Notes under the pieces: generated by a model | Told to the model about the DNA's origin: nothing | The model's database searches: none | The model's input: the letters and a program-made list of their open reading frames with translations, nothing else | NCBI GenBank assembly: GCA_029960045.1 | Contig: JASCOV010000003.1 | Span: forward strand, 62,001 to 126,000 | Direction of reading: 5' to 3' | Length of the DNA: 64,000 nucleotides | DNA from: Flavobacteriaceae bacterium PS02293 | Lineage (GTDB): Bacteria; Bacteroidota; Bacteroidia; Flavobacteriales; Weeksellaceae | In this document: piece by piece, positions 50,999 to 59,579 of the stretch | Numbering within the stretch: position 1 is the stretch's first letter | How the letters are laid out: the number at the start of each line of letters is the position of its first letter | Made by a program: the position numbers and the translations under genes

Positions 50999-52348
50999 CT
51001 ACCAATAAAAATTTCCAATCATCTGCATCCCAAACGTTTGAAAAATGCATAAATAAAACAGAATTTTGAACTGATCAGAATTAATATCCTTCAATAAAAT
51101 TAAAAAATAAGGCACGAGATACAAACAAGCTCTAGCCGTTTCGCCAGTTCCGTAAGCTCCAGTCAAAAGCATTGCGGACAAAGCAGAAATAGCAGAGAAA
51201 AACAAAATATTGATATTCCTATTTTCGAAAACTTCTGTTCCTGATTTCTTAGAAAAGAAAACCGCTAAAAATCCGAAAGAAAGAAACAAAAAGATTTCAC
51301 CAATATCTTCCAATCTTGTCATCAGATAAACAAATGGCTGATGCAAAAGCCTGAAACCATCTGGATTCTCGGAGTGTGAGGCTTGTAAAAATGTGTCTAA
51401 GTGATTGTAGCCTGTAGCTGCAAAAATGATGATGAAACTTAATACAAAAACTACCGTTGTCATCAAACTCAGCCAAACGAAATTCCATTTTGCTTTCAAA
51501 AGAAAATAGAAACTGAAACAGCCTAAAAATGCAAACAAAAACAATCCGGAAAAAGTAATCAGATTCGTTAAAATCAATCCCAAACTTATTAACAGAAAGG
51601 AAACTGCATCAATTTTATTTTGATTAAAAATTCTTGTAAATCCCAATAGGAAAATCATAGTAGAAGTCAAAACCAAAGCATCAATTGAAACCAAAAGATA
51701 AACATTGACAGAAGGAATTACCGCAAACAAAACCAATAACCATTTTCTTCTTTTCTCTTCGAAGCCAAGATAAACTAAGATTTGATAAAATATAGGGAAT
51801 GACAAACAGCCGATTGCAAAGAATACAATGGCAAGCGTCTCGATGTTAGATATATTAAGAATCCAAAAATGCAAAAGCGTTACAAACGGCGGATGCGTCT
51901 TGGTGTGCATTTGAAAATGTTCCAGATTTTTCGAGAAATCCCGTAACCAAATACTTCCATCCGTAATATTAATGGCATCTGCGTAATACTGTCTTCCCTT
52001 CAGATAGAAAGGTTGCAGAAAAGCGGTATCAAAATCTCCCTGACTCAGATTCCCTAAGACAACGAGAGCTATTGAGATTAAAAACAAAAGATAGACATTC
52101 AGTTTTTCCGAATATTGGAAAGCCAAAATCCCACTAATCAAAAATAGAAATGCGAAGATAAATCCGCTCCACAAGAATTGATTCGGATAGATGACGGATA
52201 TTGGAAAAAGTGGACCTGTTCCCGTAAAACCGCCTTGCAATTGATAATAGTAATTACCACCGGCAATGGCAATCCAGATAAAAACCGCAACAAGAAAAAC
52301 CATCCAAGGAAAGTTCTTCAGCGTTACCCATTGTAATTTTTCTTCCAT
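50999..52348 (-). CDS. multi-pass glycosyltransferase (PMT/ArnT-like)
   Basis: A 449-residue membrane protein with about eleven helices. A loop after the third helix reads YADAINITDGSIWLRDFSKNL, followed by KTHPPFVTLLHFW, the layout of lipid-linked-sugar mannosyltransferase relatives; the canonical DD/DE motif is weak. It probably transfers a sugar from a polyprenol carrier on the periplasmic face. It stands alone between the T9SS gene and the glycosidase with 176 and 216 bp gaps. Confidence 0.65.
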   Translation of the reverse strand: MEEKLQWVTLKNFPWMVFLVAVFIWIAIAGGNYYYQLQGGFTGTGPLFPISVIYPNQFLWSGFIFAFLFLISGILAFQYSEKLNVYLLFLISIALVVLGNLSQGDFDTAFLQPFYLKGRQYYADAINITDGSIWLRDFSKNLEHFQMHTKTHPPFVTLLHFWILNISNIETLAIVFFAIGCLSFPIFYQILVYLGFEEKRRKWLLVLFAVIPSVNVYLLVSIDALVLTSTMIFLLGFTRIFNQNKIDAVSFLLISLGLILTNLITFSGLFLFAFLGCFSFYFLLKAKWNFVWLSLMTTVVFVLSFIIIFAATGYNHLDTFLQASHSENPDGFRLLHQPFVYLMTRLEDIGEIFLFLSFGFLAVFFSKKSGTEVFENRNINILFFSAISALSAMLLTGAYGTGETARACLYLVPYFLILLKDINSDQFKILFYLCIFQTFGMQMIGNFYW

Positions 52349-52470
52349 TCAAGAATGTGTTTCGTTATTTAGAATGGTCAAAAATATTAATAAAACTTCA
52401 GAAAGCGATTTTATTTCTTAATCTTTCGATTTTTGTAACATTTAATTAATTGGCAAATGTTGATTTGCAA

Positions 52471-52569
52471 ACAAAACCCTAGCCCTGATGGTAGTGGAAA
52501 TCCCACAGCAAACGTTGGGAAAGCAAGGAGCGAGGAATTGTAACGGACAGCAGGTTCCCGGCTCCTAAA
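52471..52569. repeat. ~100-bp interspersed repeat, copy B
   Basis: Matches 26416-26515 at about 90%. Its last bases overlap the end of the glycosidase gene: the TAG stop (52565-52567) comes from the repeat's GGCTCCTAAA end. Confidence 0.8.
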
Positions 52570-53647
52570 TAATCTCAAAAACAAAAGTCGTAGAAGTATC
52601 AAACTTTCCACCCTGCGTGGCACCAAATAAAAACTGAGGCTTCTTCCCGTGTTTGCTCATCAGCATCATCGGGCGCTCCAGCCTTCCGAAACGGTTCAGA
52701 TTTTTTGGAGGTGTGGGTTCTGTGATGTAATGCTTCATTTCGAGATAGGCGATTTCCGGTTTTGTCCATTTGATGCCATCTTTTGTGGTCAGGTGTAGTC
52801 CGTACTCGTGGTTGTAAAATCCCATATCGCGAGCAATCATATGGTATTTGCCGTGCTGTTTCCAGATAAAAGCATCTTCAAGTTGGGCGTTATTTGGTAA
52901 CGTTGAAAAATCGATGACCGGATTTTCTGAGACTTTTGTGTATGGCCCCATTGGCAAATCTGCTTTTGCCAAGCCGTATTTGCGGTTACCTCGGACAGGG
53001 CCTTTTTGGGTTTCGTACTCGTGGGTGTTCCAGGATTTGTAGAACAGCCAATATTTGCCGTCGTTGCCTTTTACGAAAGCTGGATTGGTGGTACAATGGT
53101 CGTCCCAAGCGCCTTCTTTTCCGGGAAGCAGCAATGGTTGGTCTGGTCTTGCCCATTCGCCATCGAGGGATTTGGAAGTGGCGAGTCCGATTCTTTTGGT
53201 GTTGGTTTTCCCGTTGGAATTGCCCATAAAGAAGAGTAAATATTGACCATCCACTTTCTTAATTAATGGATTATGGCAAGTTGTTGCGTCCCAAAAACCT
53301 TCACCTCTTGGTGAGAGAATTACCTGTTTATGTTGAAACTCCGCGAAAGGCAAATCGGCTTCTGCACGGCAAATCTCGGAGCCGTTGAGCCAACCGCCCA
53401 TTCCTTTTTCTTTCTTCCATCGGGAGTAGAAAAGATGGACCTTGCCATCGTCGCCCCAAATCGGGGAACTGCACCAGATATAGTAGCCTTCGAGAGAAAA
53501 TTGTCTCCCGATTGGTTTCAGATTGAAGTAAGGCTTATCCGAAAGATCAAATGCTTTGGTGAATGATGTTCCAAAAACCACAGCTGCAAAAGCTAAACCC
53601 GAGGTCTGTAAAAAGTCTTTGCGAGTAATGGGTTTTGATAGATTCAT
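52565..53647 (-). CDS. glycoside hydrolase-like five-bladed beta-propeller protein
   Basis: A 360-residue exported protein. The N-terminus NLSKPITRKDFLQTSGLAFA resembles a Tat signal with an RK instead of RR pair. The body has the GH43/GH130-type propeller look: GYYIWCSSPIWGDDGKVHLFYSRW, EGFWDATTCHNPLIKK, GAWDDHCTTNPAFVKGNDGKYWLFYKSW and LEDAFIWKQHGKYHMIARDM, with acidic residues in each blade. Substrate unknown. It ends in FVFEII just where the interspersed repeat begins, so its natural C-terminus may have been altered slightly. Confidence 0.8.
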   Translation of the reverse strand: MNLSKPITRKDFLQTSGLAFAAVVFGTSFTKAFDLSDKPYFNLKPIGRQFSLEGYYIWCSSPIWGDDGKVHLFYSRWKKEKGMGGWLNGSEICRAEADLPFAEFQHKQVILSPRGEGFWDATTCHNPLIKKVDGQYLLFFMGNSNGKTNTKRIGLATSKSLDGEWARPDQPLLLPGKEGAWDDHCTTNPAFVKGNDGKYWLFYKSWNTHEYETQKGPVRGNRKYGLAKADLPMGPYTKVSENPVIDFSTLPNNAQLEDAFIWKQHGKYHMIARDMGFYNHEYGLHLTTKDGIKWTKPEIAYLEMKHYITEPTPPKNLNRFGRLERPMMLMSKHGKKPQFLFGATQGGKFDTSTTFVFEII

Positions 53648-53807
53648 TGATTTGATTTTCAGCTAAATTAATGGAAGTAGTTTCAAATAGTGTCCTGCGG
53701 TTTCGGCTTCGGTTCCAGGCAAGTTGTCAACTGGAAATAGTGGTTTAATTGTTATATTTGGAATATAAAGAGTGAATTGGGTATCGCCAATCTTCCAATT
53801 TTAATCT

Positions 53808-53837
53808 GAAGGTTTCTGAGATGAAGGTTTCTGAGAT
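53808..53837. repeat. 15-bp tandem duplication
   Basis: GAAGGTTTCTGAGAT occurs twice in direct succession, 50 bp before the next gene. The rest of 53648-53889 holds nothing I can name. Confidence 0.8.
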
Positions 53838-53889
53838 GAAGTAGTTGCAAAAAAAAAATTAATCCAAAGATTCTGTTATTATTGACTTT

Positions 53890-54579
53890 ATGAATAAGCT
53901 TAGAATTATTTTATCAACCATCAACTTTATAGCCTTAGCGGTTTTAATATATTTTGCATTGACAAATTTTTATACCTGGGAAGATGAGACTGCCTGGTTA
54001 AATAAAACTTTCTCAATTTACACCATAAGATCTGACGTCAAAATATTGACCGTATTCTGTATTATTCTGCCGGTTATAATCTTTCTTATCAAAAGGAAAT
54101 ATTACTACATCATTCAGGCAATCCTGATTTCCATAATCGCTAAAAACCACAATGAGGATTTTTTTCAAAAAACAATCTTTATAAATCAGCCGACAAGCAT
54201 TCAAAAATCTAATAACGAAATAAAAAAACTCATTGAAAGCAGCGAGGTTAAATTGATCTCAATCATTCAAAAAATTAACAGTCAAAATCTCGACTCCATA
54301 AACGCCCTTGAACTCAATCAATACACAAAAGGAGAATCTTTCAACATCTCATCTGTCCGTCTGAAAAATAAAAAAGTTGAATCTTTATGGATAGCTCCCA
54401 AAAAAAAGACTCAGAAATACCACACTTTTGGGATCGAATATTTTCCAAACAACTATAATCTAAAAAATTACTTCCCGGAAATCTACGAGTTCGGAACTGA
54501 AATCAGTGTCCTACGTTCAAGAAATTACTTCTATAAAACTAAATGGATCATCAGTATTTCCGGAGTTGCAGAAGGTTAG
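53890..54579 (+). CDS. membrane protein of unknown function
   Basis: A 229-residue protein with two membrane helices near the N-terminus (about 6-25 and 52-72: VKILTVFCIILPVIIFLI, then YYYIIQAILISIIA) and a soluble C-terminal region of about 140 residues containing SSEVKLISIIQKINSQNLDS and FPEIYEFGTEISVLRSR. No family recognised. First of several AT-rich orphan genes on the plus strand. Confidence 0.6.
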   Translation: MNKLRIILSTINFIALAVLIYFALTNFYTWEDETAWLNKTFSIYTIRSDVKILTVFCIILPVIIFLIKRKYYYIIQAILISIIAKNHNEDFFQKTIFINQPTSIQKSNNEIKKLIESSEVKLISIIQKINSQNLDSINALELNQYTKGESFNISSVRLKNKKVESLWIAPKKKTQKYHTFGIEYFPNNYNLKNYFPEIYEFGTEISVLRSRNYFYKTKWIISISGVAEG

Positions 54580-54641
54580 AATAAAACCTTGAATTTTGAA
54601 AATTTGCAAACGTGAATTCATTTCAATAATTAATACCCACT

Positions 54642-54965
54642 ATGAAAAAGACCCTCATCATATTTTTCGTAAGCATAGTAATTATCGTCTGGCTATTTCT
54701 AAGTGCTGTTGTCATTAAATGCAGCCTGGATCTGCGTGAGAAAAATTTAATCGTACTCACACTAGAAGAGCAACGTCAAAAAGAAGTAGTCGCAGAACAA
54801 AAAAGAATTGACGAATTAAATGAATTAAGAGGCATTTTATTAAGTGATGGTTTGGTAAATTCCACGATTTCCGAAAAGCAAACCGGACTGTGTCTGCTGG
54901 CAGTAGGCCGTTCTGTGCACAATTGTGGGTATATTTGGTTTATTAATAATTGTTATGATAAGTGA
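54642..54965 (+). CDS. small membrane-anchored protein of unknown function
   Basis: A 107-residue protein: one N-terminal membrane helix (IIFFVSIVIIVWLFLSAVVI), a charged coiled-coil-like stretch (about 40-68, LEEQRQKEVVAEQKRIDEL) and a Cys-bearing tail (CLLAVGRSVHNCGYIWFINNC). It could be complete or cut at its 3' end, since a hairpin repeat starts directly after the stop codon. Function not recognised. Confidence 0.5.
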   Translation: MKKTLIIFFVSIVIIVWLFLSAVVIKCSLDLREKNLIVLTLEEQRQKEVVAEQKRIDELNELRGILLSDGLVNSTISEKQTGLCLLAVGRSVHNCGYIWFINNCYDK

Positions 54966-54967
54966 TA

Positions 54968-55002
54968 TCTCGCTAAAAGTCGAGAGACTTTGCGCAGCGA
55001 GA
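54968..55002. repeat. two-stem hairpin repeat behind the 54642 gene
   Basis: Outer arms TCTCGCT (54968-54974) and AGCGAGA (54996-55002) enclose an inner stem AAAGTC-GAGA-GACTTT (54976-54991). No T run follows, so it is more like a REP-type palindrome than a terminator. Confidence 0.6.
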
Positions 55003-55208
55003 GGCATCCTGCACTTTCGGGTTTTCTTATAATGGAAATGGTTTGATGATGAAAATTTTTGTTTCTACTAGAAAACTTACAAGCAATTTGATGTCACGAA
55101 TTTTCAACCCGTGGGTTTTCTTTGATGAAATTTTGTAATTTTAAATAAAAGATAATTTGCTTTTAAATCCTAAAATACAATGTTATTAACCCAAAATCCC
55201 TAAACAAT

Positions 55209-55910
55209 ATGAATTTTAAAACTAAAATAGTTATGATTTTATTATCCTCTTTATTACTTACGAATTGTAAGGAGGAAATGAAAAAGTGTGTAAGCCAATC
55301 TACCGATACTAATGTAAAACTATATAATGATTTAACAGATCAGTTGATACCTTATTTTTTTAGAGAAGATTATTTAGGTGAAAAAAGATATTTTGATAGT
55401 TTAAGAGTTCATGATGATGATTTATATATCGAAGAGAAGACAAAAGCGCACAATGAACTTTTTAATCATCCTGAAAAATTTTGCAATTTGTATATAGATT
55501 CTACTAAAAATAAAAATACAGATTTTGCTACAGTTAGTAAAAATTTTATTACAGGTCATCCCGAAGCTCCTATAAATTACATAAAAAGAAGGAAGGAGCT
55601 TTTAAAAGAATTTTCCAGTAATACAGATATTATTAAAAATTTAAGCACACGAAGTACTATAAAAGCAAATCAATTTAATTTGTGTACCGCAAAAGTGCTG
55701 GATCTGGCAGAGTATGATAAACATACAAATGAATGTGAGATAGGAGTAGTATATTTTTCAGAGATTGTATTTGATCCTTCTAAAAAAAGAGCATTAGTTT
55801 TTGTTGACCATCATATAAAAAATTATTTCCATAGAAATGCTGTATTTAAACTAAGATTGCATGATAATTATTGGGAAATAGAAGATTATACGATATTGTT
55901 AACTTCCTAA
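55209..55910 (+). CDS. lipoprotein of unknown function
   Basis: A 233-residue protein with signal and lipobox LLTNC (MNFKTKIVMILLSSLLLTNC). The mature part is Lys/Asp/Asn rich, with KRRKELLKEFSS and a closing beta-like HDNYWEIEDYTILLTS. The sequence is markedly AT rich. Not recognised; isolated gene with 243 bp before it and a palindrome cluster after it. Confidence 0.6.
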   Translation: MNFKTKIVMILLSSLLLTNCKEEMKKCVSQSTDTNVKLYNDLTDQLIPYFFREDYLGEKRYFDSLRVHDDDLYIEEKTKAHNELFNHPEKFCNLYIDSTKNKNTDFATVSKNFITGHPEAPINYIKRRKELLKEFSSNTDIIKNLSTRSTIKANQFNLCTAKVLDLAEYDKHTNECEIGVVYFSEIVFDPSKKRALVFVDHHIKNYFHRNAVFKLRLHDNYWEIEDYTILLTS

Positions 55911-55934
55911 TTTCTCCAGTTGGCACCTCGATGG

Positions 55935-55984
55935 TACGAGCGTCTCGCTCGTATCTTACTTATGGGCACAAGCAAGATGCTTGC
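55935..55984. repeat. paired REP-type palindromes
   Basis: TACGAGCG-TCT-CGCTCGTA (55935-55953, perfect) and GCAAG-ATG-CTTGC (55972-55984) lie in one intergenic patch that is GC richer than its surroundings. This pairing of short GC palindromes is typical of REP elements spread by RAYT transposases. Confidence 0.6.
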
Positions 55985-56091
55985 GCCAGCGGTGAATATG
56001 TACAATTAGATATTTTAAAATAACGCAATGCACATATTTAAGCATTAGTGAAATTTTAAAAACCTTTATCATAAAAATAGAATATCTACCA

Positions 56092-56559
56092 ATGAATAAA
56101 ATAGATTTTAAATTAGTAATGGAGAGTGTTATTAAAGACTATTTAAATGCTCCAACCGAAGAGCTAATTATGAATGTAACTGTTTCTCGTTGGGAACATC
56201 ATGAATGGGCTGTTGTTGGGTTTGAAAAAATTTTAGAAGAAAGGTCTTTGTCTTATGATATATACACTGAGAATTTCTTTAAGAAAAAATTCGTTGAAAA
56301 GTTCTCCAGACTGTATCCAGGTTGGACAAATGATATTAGAAAAATGATGACTGAATTAATTGAAAATGGGTGGAATTTGTCAATTCCATTAACAGCCAAA
56401 GATTATCACGGACGTTTTGAATGTTTCATTTCTAGTAATGATATAATTTTACAACAAATAGTTGAATCAAATTGTGAATTAATGAGTTTAAAATGTTCAA
56501 GATGTGGATTTTCTGACGACGAATATATTTTTGATGGAGTATGCCAAAAATGCAGATAA
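56092..56559 (+). CDS. unknown protein with C-terminal zinc-ribbon-like motif
   Basis: A 155-residue cytoplasmic protein. The C-terminal CSRCGFSDDEYIFDGVCQKC has two CxxC knuckles 14 residues apart, a rubredoxin/zinc-ribbon arrangement. The N-terminal 130 residues are helical and acidic with no known domain. The standalone gene is framed by palindromic repeats on both sides. It may bind nucleic acid or protein through the ribbon, which is inference. Confidence 0.6.
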   Translation: MNKIDFKLVMESVIKDYLNAPTEELIMNVTVSRWEHHEWAVVGFEKILEERSLSYDIYTENFFKKKFVEKFSRLYPGWTNDIRKMMTELIENGWNLSIPLTAKDYHGRFECFISSNDIILQQIVESNCELMSLKCSRCGFSDDEYIFDGVCQKCR

Positions 56560-56600
56560 CAAAAACTTATACTTAGATAGCAATAATATGCAACCTCGCT

Positions 56601-56623
56601 GTCGCGGATTTGCAATCCGTGAC
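56601..56623. repeat. REP-type palindrome
   Basis: GTCGCGGATT and AATCCGTGAC around TGC, ten pairs with one G-T. Third short GC palindrome within 1.7 kb. Confidence 0.6.
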
Positions 56624-56650
56624 TTCACTTCAATAATAAAATAAACTAAA

Positions 56651-57553
56651 ATGAAAACTACAAACAAACTCACTATGAAACAATTCTGCAAAAAGCTCCT
56701 TCTAATATTATTTCTTTTAAGCATAATCACTCAAGTATTTGCAACTCCCCCAACCTTCACCACCAAAAACATCAAATTCCTTAGCCAAGGCGACTCGCTT
56801 GCCGGAACTATTTATAAGCCGGATCATATTTCTGCGGCAGTGGTGATCATTCACGGATCGGGACAGGAAAAAAGGATGACAGAATTTGCGACTAGACTGG
56901 CTAACAATGGGATTGCAGTTTTCACATATGACAAACGTGGCGTCGGAGAATCTGGCGGAATCTATGCCGGACCGGAAGTAGGCACCAATAATGTGGATGC
57001 CACCAATCTTAATCTGCTGTCTATGGATGCGAGTGCTGCTGTGGATGTCTTATCCAAATATCTCTCAAACAAGAAAATACCAATAGGTCTTACGGGTGGA
57101 AGCCAGGCCGGATGGATCATTCCGCTGACGGCAGAGAAGAATAAGAAAGTCAAATTTATGACGATCTTCAGTGGCGCAATCATCACAGTGAAGGAACAGC
57201 TAAGGTTTCAGTTTTACACCAATGGCAATACAAAATTCTGGGACACGCATACAGAAGAAGATGCCCGCAAACACACGATGACCGACCCGGACAGATACGA
57301 ATTCACAGACGTAGATCCAATGCCTACGCTTTCCAGATTATCAATCCCGGGACTGTGGATCTTCGGCGGCAAAGACATCCAGGTTCCCGTGAATCTATCC
57401 ATTGAACATCTCAATACCTTAAAATCCAAAGGCAAGCGCTACGACTATAAATTGTTCCCCGCATTAGGACATAATACGGCGTTCTCGGATAATAAACAGC
57501 CGGTGAAGGAGATGATTAAGTGGATGAAGAATGTGAAAACAAAGGATAAATAA
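56651..57553 (+). CDS. secreted alpha/beta hydrolase
   Basis: A 300-residue enzyme with signal peptide (FCKKLLLILFLLSIITQVFA). Blocks: VVIIHGSGQEKRM (oxyanion region), FTYDKRGVGESGG, nucleophile Ser in LTGGSQAGWIIPL, Asp in IFGGKDIQVP and His in ALGHNTAFSD. This is the dienelactone-hydrolase/peptidase S9-like esterase group; substrate unknown. ATG 56651 and ATG 56675 are both possible starts; the second gives a more standard signal length. Higher GC than the orphan genes before it. Confidence 0.8.
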   Translation: MKTTNKLTMKQFCKKLLLILFLLSIITQVFATPPTFTTKNIKFLSQGDSLAGTIYKPDHISAAVVIIHGSGQEKRMTEFATRLANNGIAVFTYDKRGVGESGGIYAGPEVGTNNVDATNLNLLSMDASAAVDVLSKYLSNKKIPIGLTGGSQAGWIIPLTAEKNKKVKFMTIFSGAIITVKEQLRFQFYTNGNTKFWDTHTEEDARKHTMTDPDRYEFTDVDPMPTLSRLSIPGLWIFGGKDIQVPVNLSIEHLNTLKSKGKRYDYKLFPALGHNTAFSDNKQPVKEMIKWMKNVKTKDK

Positions 57554-57662
57554 AATTCTCAAGCGTTTGAAAAGTTTAGACAAAAAGAAAAAAAACATAT
57601 TATAGCTGACATACTATTGTCATAACGTGATCTTACTTTTGTCAGATAAATTTAAAAACAAA

Positions 57663-58070
57663 ATGGGTAACACAACTTTAGTATCAATAAGAATTATTAC
57701 TGCGGACATCAAGCGATTGGTTCAGTTTTTTGAAGCAGCAACAAGTTCAACAGCTAAATGGTCAACTGATGATTTTGCAGAGATCACATCGCAATCTTTC
57801 ACACTAGCAATCGGTAGTACCCGGACATTGGCTTTTTTTGGGGAAGGGATTGCTGAGCCGGCGACCAATAAAAGTGTTATCATAGAATTCCTTGTTGAGA
57901 ATGTAGATAATGACTATCAGAAAATTAAGGATTTAACAAATGACATTATTCAGGAACCAACTACAATGCCCTGGGGTAATCGTTCGTTACTATTTCGTGA
58001 TTCGGATGGGAATTTGATTAATTTTTTCACTCCCGTAAGTGACGAAGCAAAAAAGAAATTCTTGGTTTAA
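57663..58070 (+). CDS. VOC-superfamily (glyoxalase-like) protein
   Basis: A 135-residue protein with two beta-alpha-beta-beta-beta halves: SIRIITADIKRLVQFFEAATS and, near the end, PWGNRSLLFRDSDGNLINFFTP. The second half keeps the typical DSDGN(L)INFF metal-ligand region; the first-half ligand is not obvious. Members include fosfomycin/bleomycin resistance proteins and dioxygenases; role unknown. The ATG at 57663 was preferred to an upstream one that adds 12 residues. It converges on the HxlR gene. Confidence 0.8.
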   Translation: MGNTTLVSIRIITADIKRLVQFFEAATSSTAKWSTDDFAEITSQSFTLAIGSTRTLAFFGEGIAEPATNKSVIIEFLVENVDNDYQKIKDLTNDIIQEPTTMPWGNRSLLFRDSDGNLINFFTPVSDEAKKKFLV

Positions 58071-58120
58071 TCAAACAAAATTGAACCGAGAATAAAATAT
58101 CTCGTCAGATTTAATAAAAC

Positions 58121-58151
58121 AAAACCTCATTTGAAAATCAAATGGGGTTTT
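58121..58151. terminator. bidirectional terminator between VOC and HxlR genes
   Basis: Stem AAAACCTCATTTGA (58121-58134) and TCAAATGGGGTTTT (58138-58151), with A tract and T tract at the two ends serving both convergent genes. Confidence 0.85.
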
Positions 58152-58173
58152 ATATTTTAAGTTCAAAACTTTT

Positions 58174-58617
58174 TTAGACAGGAGAAACCATACTCTCAAC
58201 TATTTTTTTACGGTGTACGATTCCCCAATCTGTAAGATTAGTGATGATGGTTTGTAGCGTATCTCCGTGTTCCGTTAATTCGTATTGGACCATTATAGGC
58301 TGGGTATTTAAAACGGTTCGTTTTATCAACCGGTTTATTTCCAATTCCTTTAATTCCTTGCTCAGCATTCTGTTGGAAATTCCTTCTATATCATTGGAAA
58401 TATCAGAAAATCGTCTTTTACCATAACAGCAAATAGACGAGATGATCGCAATTTTCCACTTCCCATTCAACACATCCATTGAATCCTGAACAGCCCTCAC
58501 TCTTTTCTTTTGCTCCAGTTGGAATTCTTCAATTTTACATCTCTGCTCTTCCTGTTGAATTGCTTCTCTTTCGCAAACCTTTTGTTCCTGCTGAAAAGCT
58601 TCTATGTTATTTCCCAT
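58174..58617 (-). CDS. HxlR-family transcription regulator
   Basis: A 147-residue winged-helix regulator: VQDSMDVLNGKWKIAIISSICCYGKRRFSDISNDIEGISNRMLSKELKELEINRLIKRT is the HxlR core, with two adjacent cysteines at the position where redox-sensing HxlR proteins keep one. An unusual Gln/Glu-rich N-terminal extension (about 1-42) precedes it. It is divergent from an SDR gene with a perfect palindrome between them, so it probably represses both. Confidence 0.88.
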   Translation of the reverse strand: MGNNIEAFQQEQKVCEREAIQQEEQRCKIEEFQLEQKKRVRAVQDSMDVLNGKWKIAIISSICCYGKRRFSDISNDIEGISNRMLSKELKELEINRLIKRTVLNTQPIMVQYELTEHGDTLQTIITNLTDWGIVHRKKIVESMVSPV

Positions 58618-58662
58618 AATAATATTACTTAGTTACACCGATGATACCGTTATTTTTCGGCA

Positions 58663-58685
58663 CAAAGTTACTAAAAGTAACTTTG
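58663..58685. promoter_or_regulatory. HxlR operator overlapping two -7 elements
   Basis: Palindrome CAAAGTTACT-AAA-AGTAACTTTG. The left arm read on the minus strand gives TAACTTTG (58663-58670) and the right arm on the plus strand gives TAACTTTG (58678-58685), both perfect -7 elements, 46 bp from hxlR and 40 bp from the SDR start. A third TAACTTTG lies at 58692-58699. Confidence 0.7.
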
Positions 58686-58724
58686 CTGATCTAACTTTGC
58701 AGTTCAATCTTAAAAAAAGAAATA

Positions 58725-59477
58725 ATGAGTAGATTAAAAAATAAAGTAACTGTTATTACAGGTGGTAATAGCGGTATCGGGTTTGGCATCGCCCAGGAAT
58801 TTAAAAATGAAGGTGCTGTAGGAGCAATTGTCGGTAGAAATCAGGAAACTTTGGATAATGCTGTGGCTCAGCTTGGAGACAATTTTATTGCAATAAACGC
58901 CGACGTTACGAGTCTTGACGATCTGGAAAGGGTATTTAAAGAAACATCTGAAAAATTTGGTAAAATAGACGTTCTTGTATCTAATGCAGGTGGCGGAGCT
59001 GTAGGAACTGTTGCAACTCTCGGCGAAGCCGAATTTGACAAAACCATCGATTTAAACCTGAAAAGTGTTTACTTCACTGTTCATCAGGCATTGCCTTATA
59101 TGAATGATGGCAGCTCAATCATTCTAATAGGTTCAAATGCCGCACATCGCGCCTATCCGAATTTTACGCTTTACGGTGCTGCTAAAGCAGCTGTGATCCA
59201 TTTTGCAAAAGGATTTTCAAGCGACCTTTTAGGTAGAAAGATCAGAGCAAATGTTATAACACCTGGTACAACAGATACACCGGCCTTTGAAAAATTTGTT
59301 CCTGCAGAACAACTTGAAGGGTTGAAAAAACACTTTGCAAGTGAAATGCCGATAGGCAGAATCGGACAGCCATCTGACATCGGTAAAACTGCGGTCTTTC
59401 TAGCGTCTGATGATTCATCATTTATGCTTGGTACCGAACTTCTTGTTGATGGTGGGATGACCTATTTAGCCAAGTAA
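58725..59477 (+). CDS. short-chain dehydrogenase/reductase (HxlR-linked)
   Basis: A 250-residue classical SDR: TGGNSGIGFG (cofactor), NAG in LVSNAGGGAVG, catalytic Ser in LIGSNAAH and YGAAK (YxxxK), and the closing LVDGGMTYLAK. Divergent from the HxlR gene and most likely its main target. HxlR-SDR pairs commonly answer quinones or aldehydes; the substrate here is unknown. Confidence 0.9.
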   Translation: MSRLKNKVTVITGGNSGIGFGIAQEFKNEGAVGAIVGRNQETLDNAVAQLGDNFIAINADVTSLDDLERVFKETSEKFGKIDVLVSNAGGGAVGTVATLGEAEFDKTIDLNLKSVYFTVHQALPYMNDGSSIILIGSNAAHRAYPNFTLYGAAKAAVIHFAKGFSSDLLGRKIRANVITPGTTDTPAFEKFVPAEQLEGLKKHFASEMPIGRIGQPSDIGKTAVFLASDDSSFMLGTELLVDGGMTYLAK

Positions 59478-59519
59478 TTGCCCTCCCAGGTAATACGAGT
59501 TTGAACAAAAGTACCTTTT

Positions 59520-59558
59520 AAACCCCTGTGTTTTTTTTTAAATCAGGGATTTTTTTTT
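59520..59558 (+). terminator. terminator of the SDR gene
   Basis: Arms ACCCCTG (59522-59528) and CAGGGAT (59544-59550) with an AT loop, followed by T9. Confidence 0.6.
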
Positions 59559-59579
59559 GCTAAATTGCATTAACTATAT

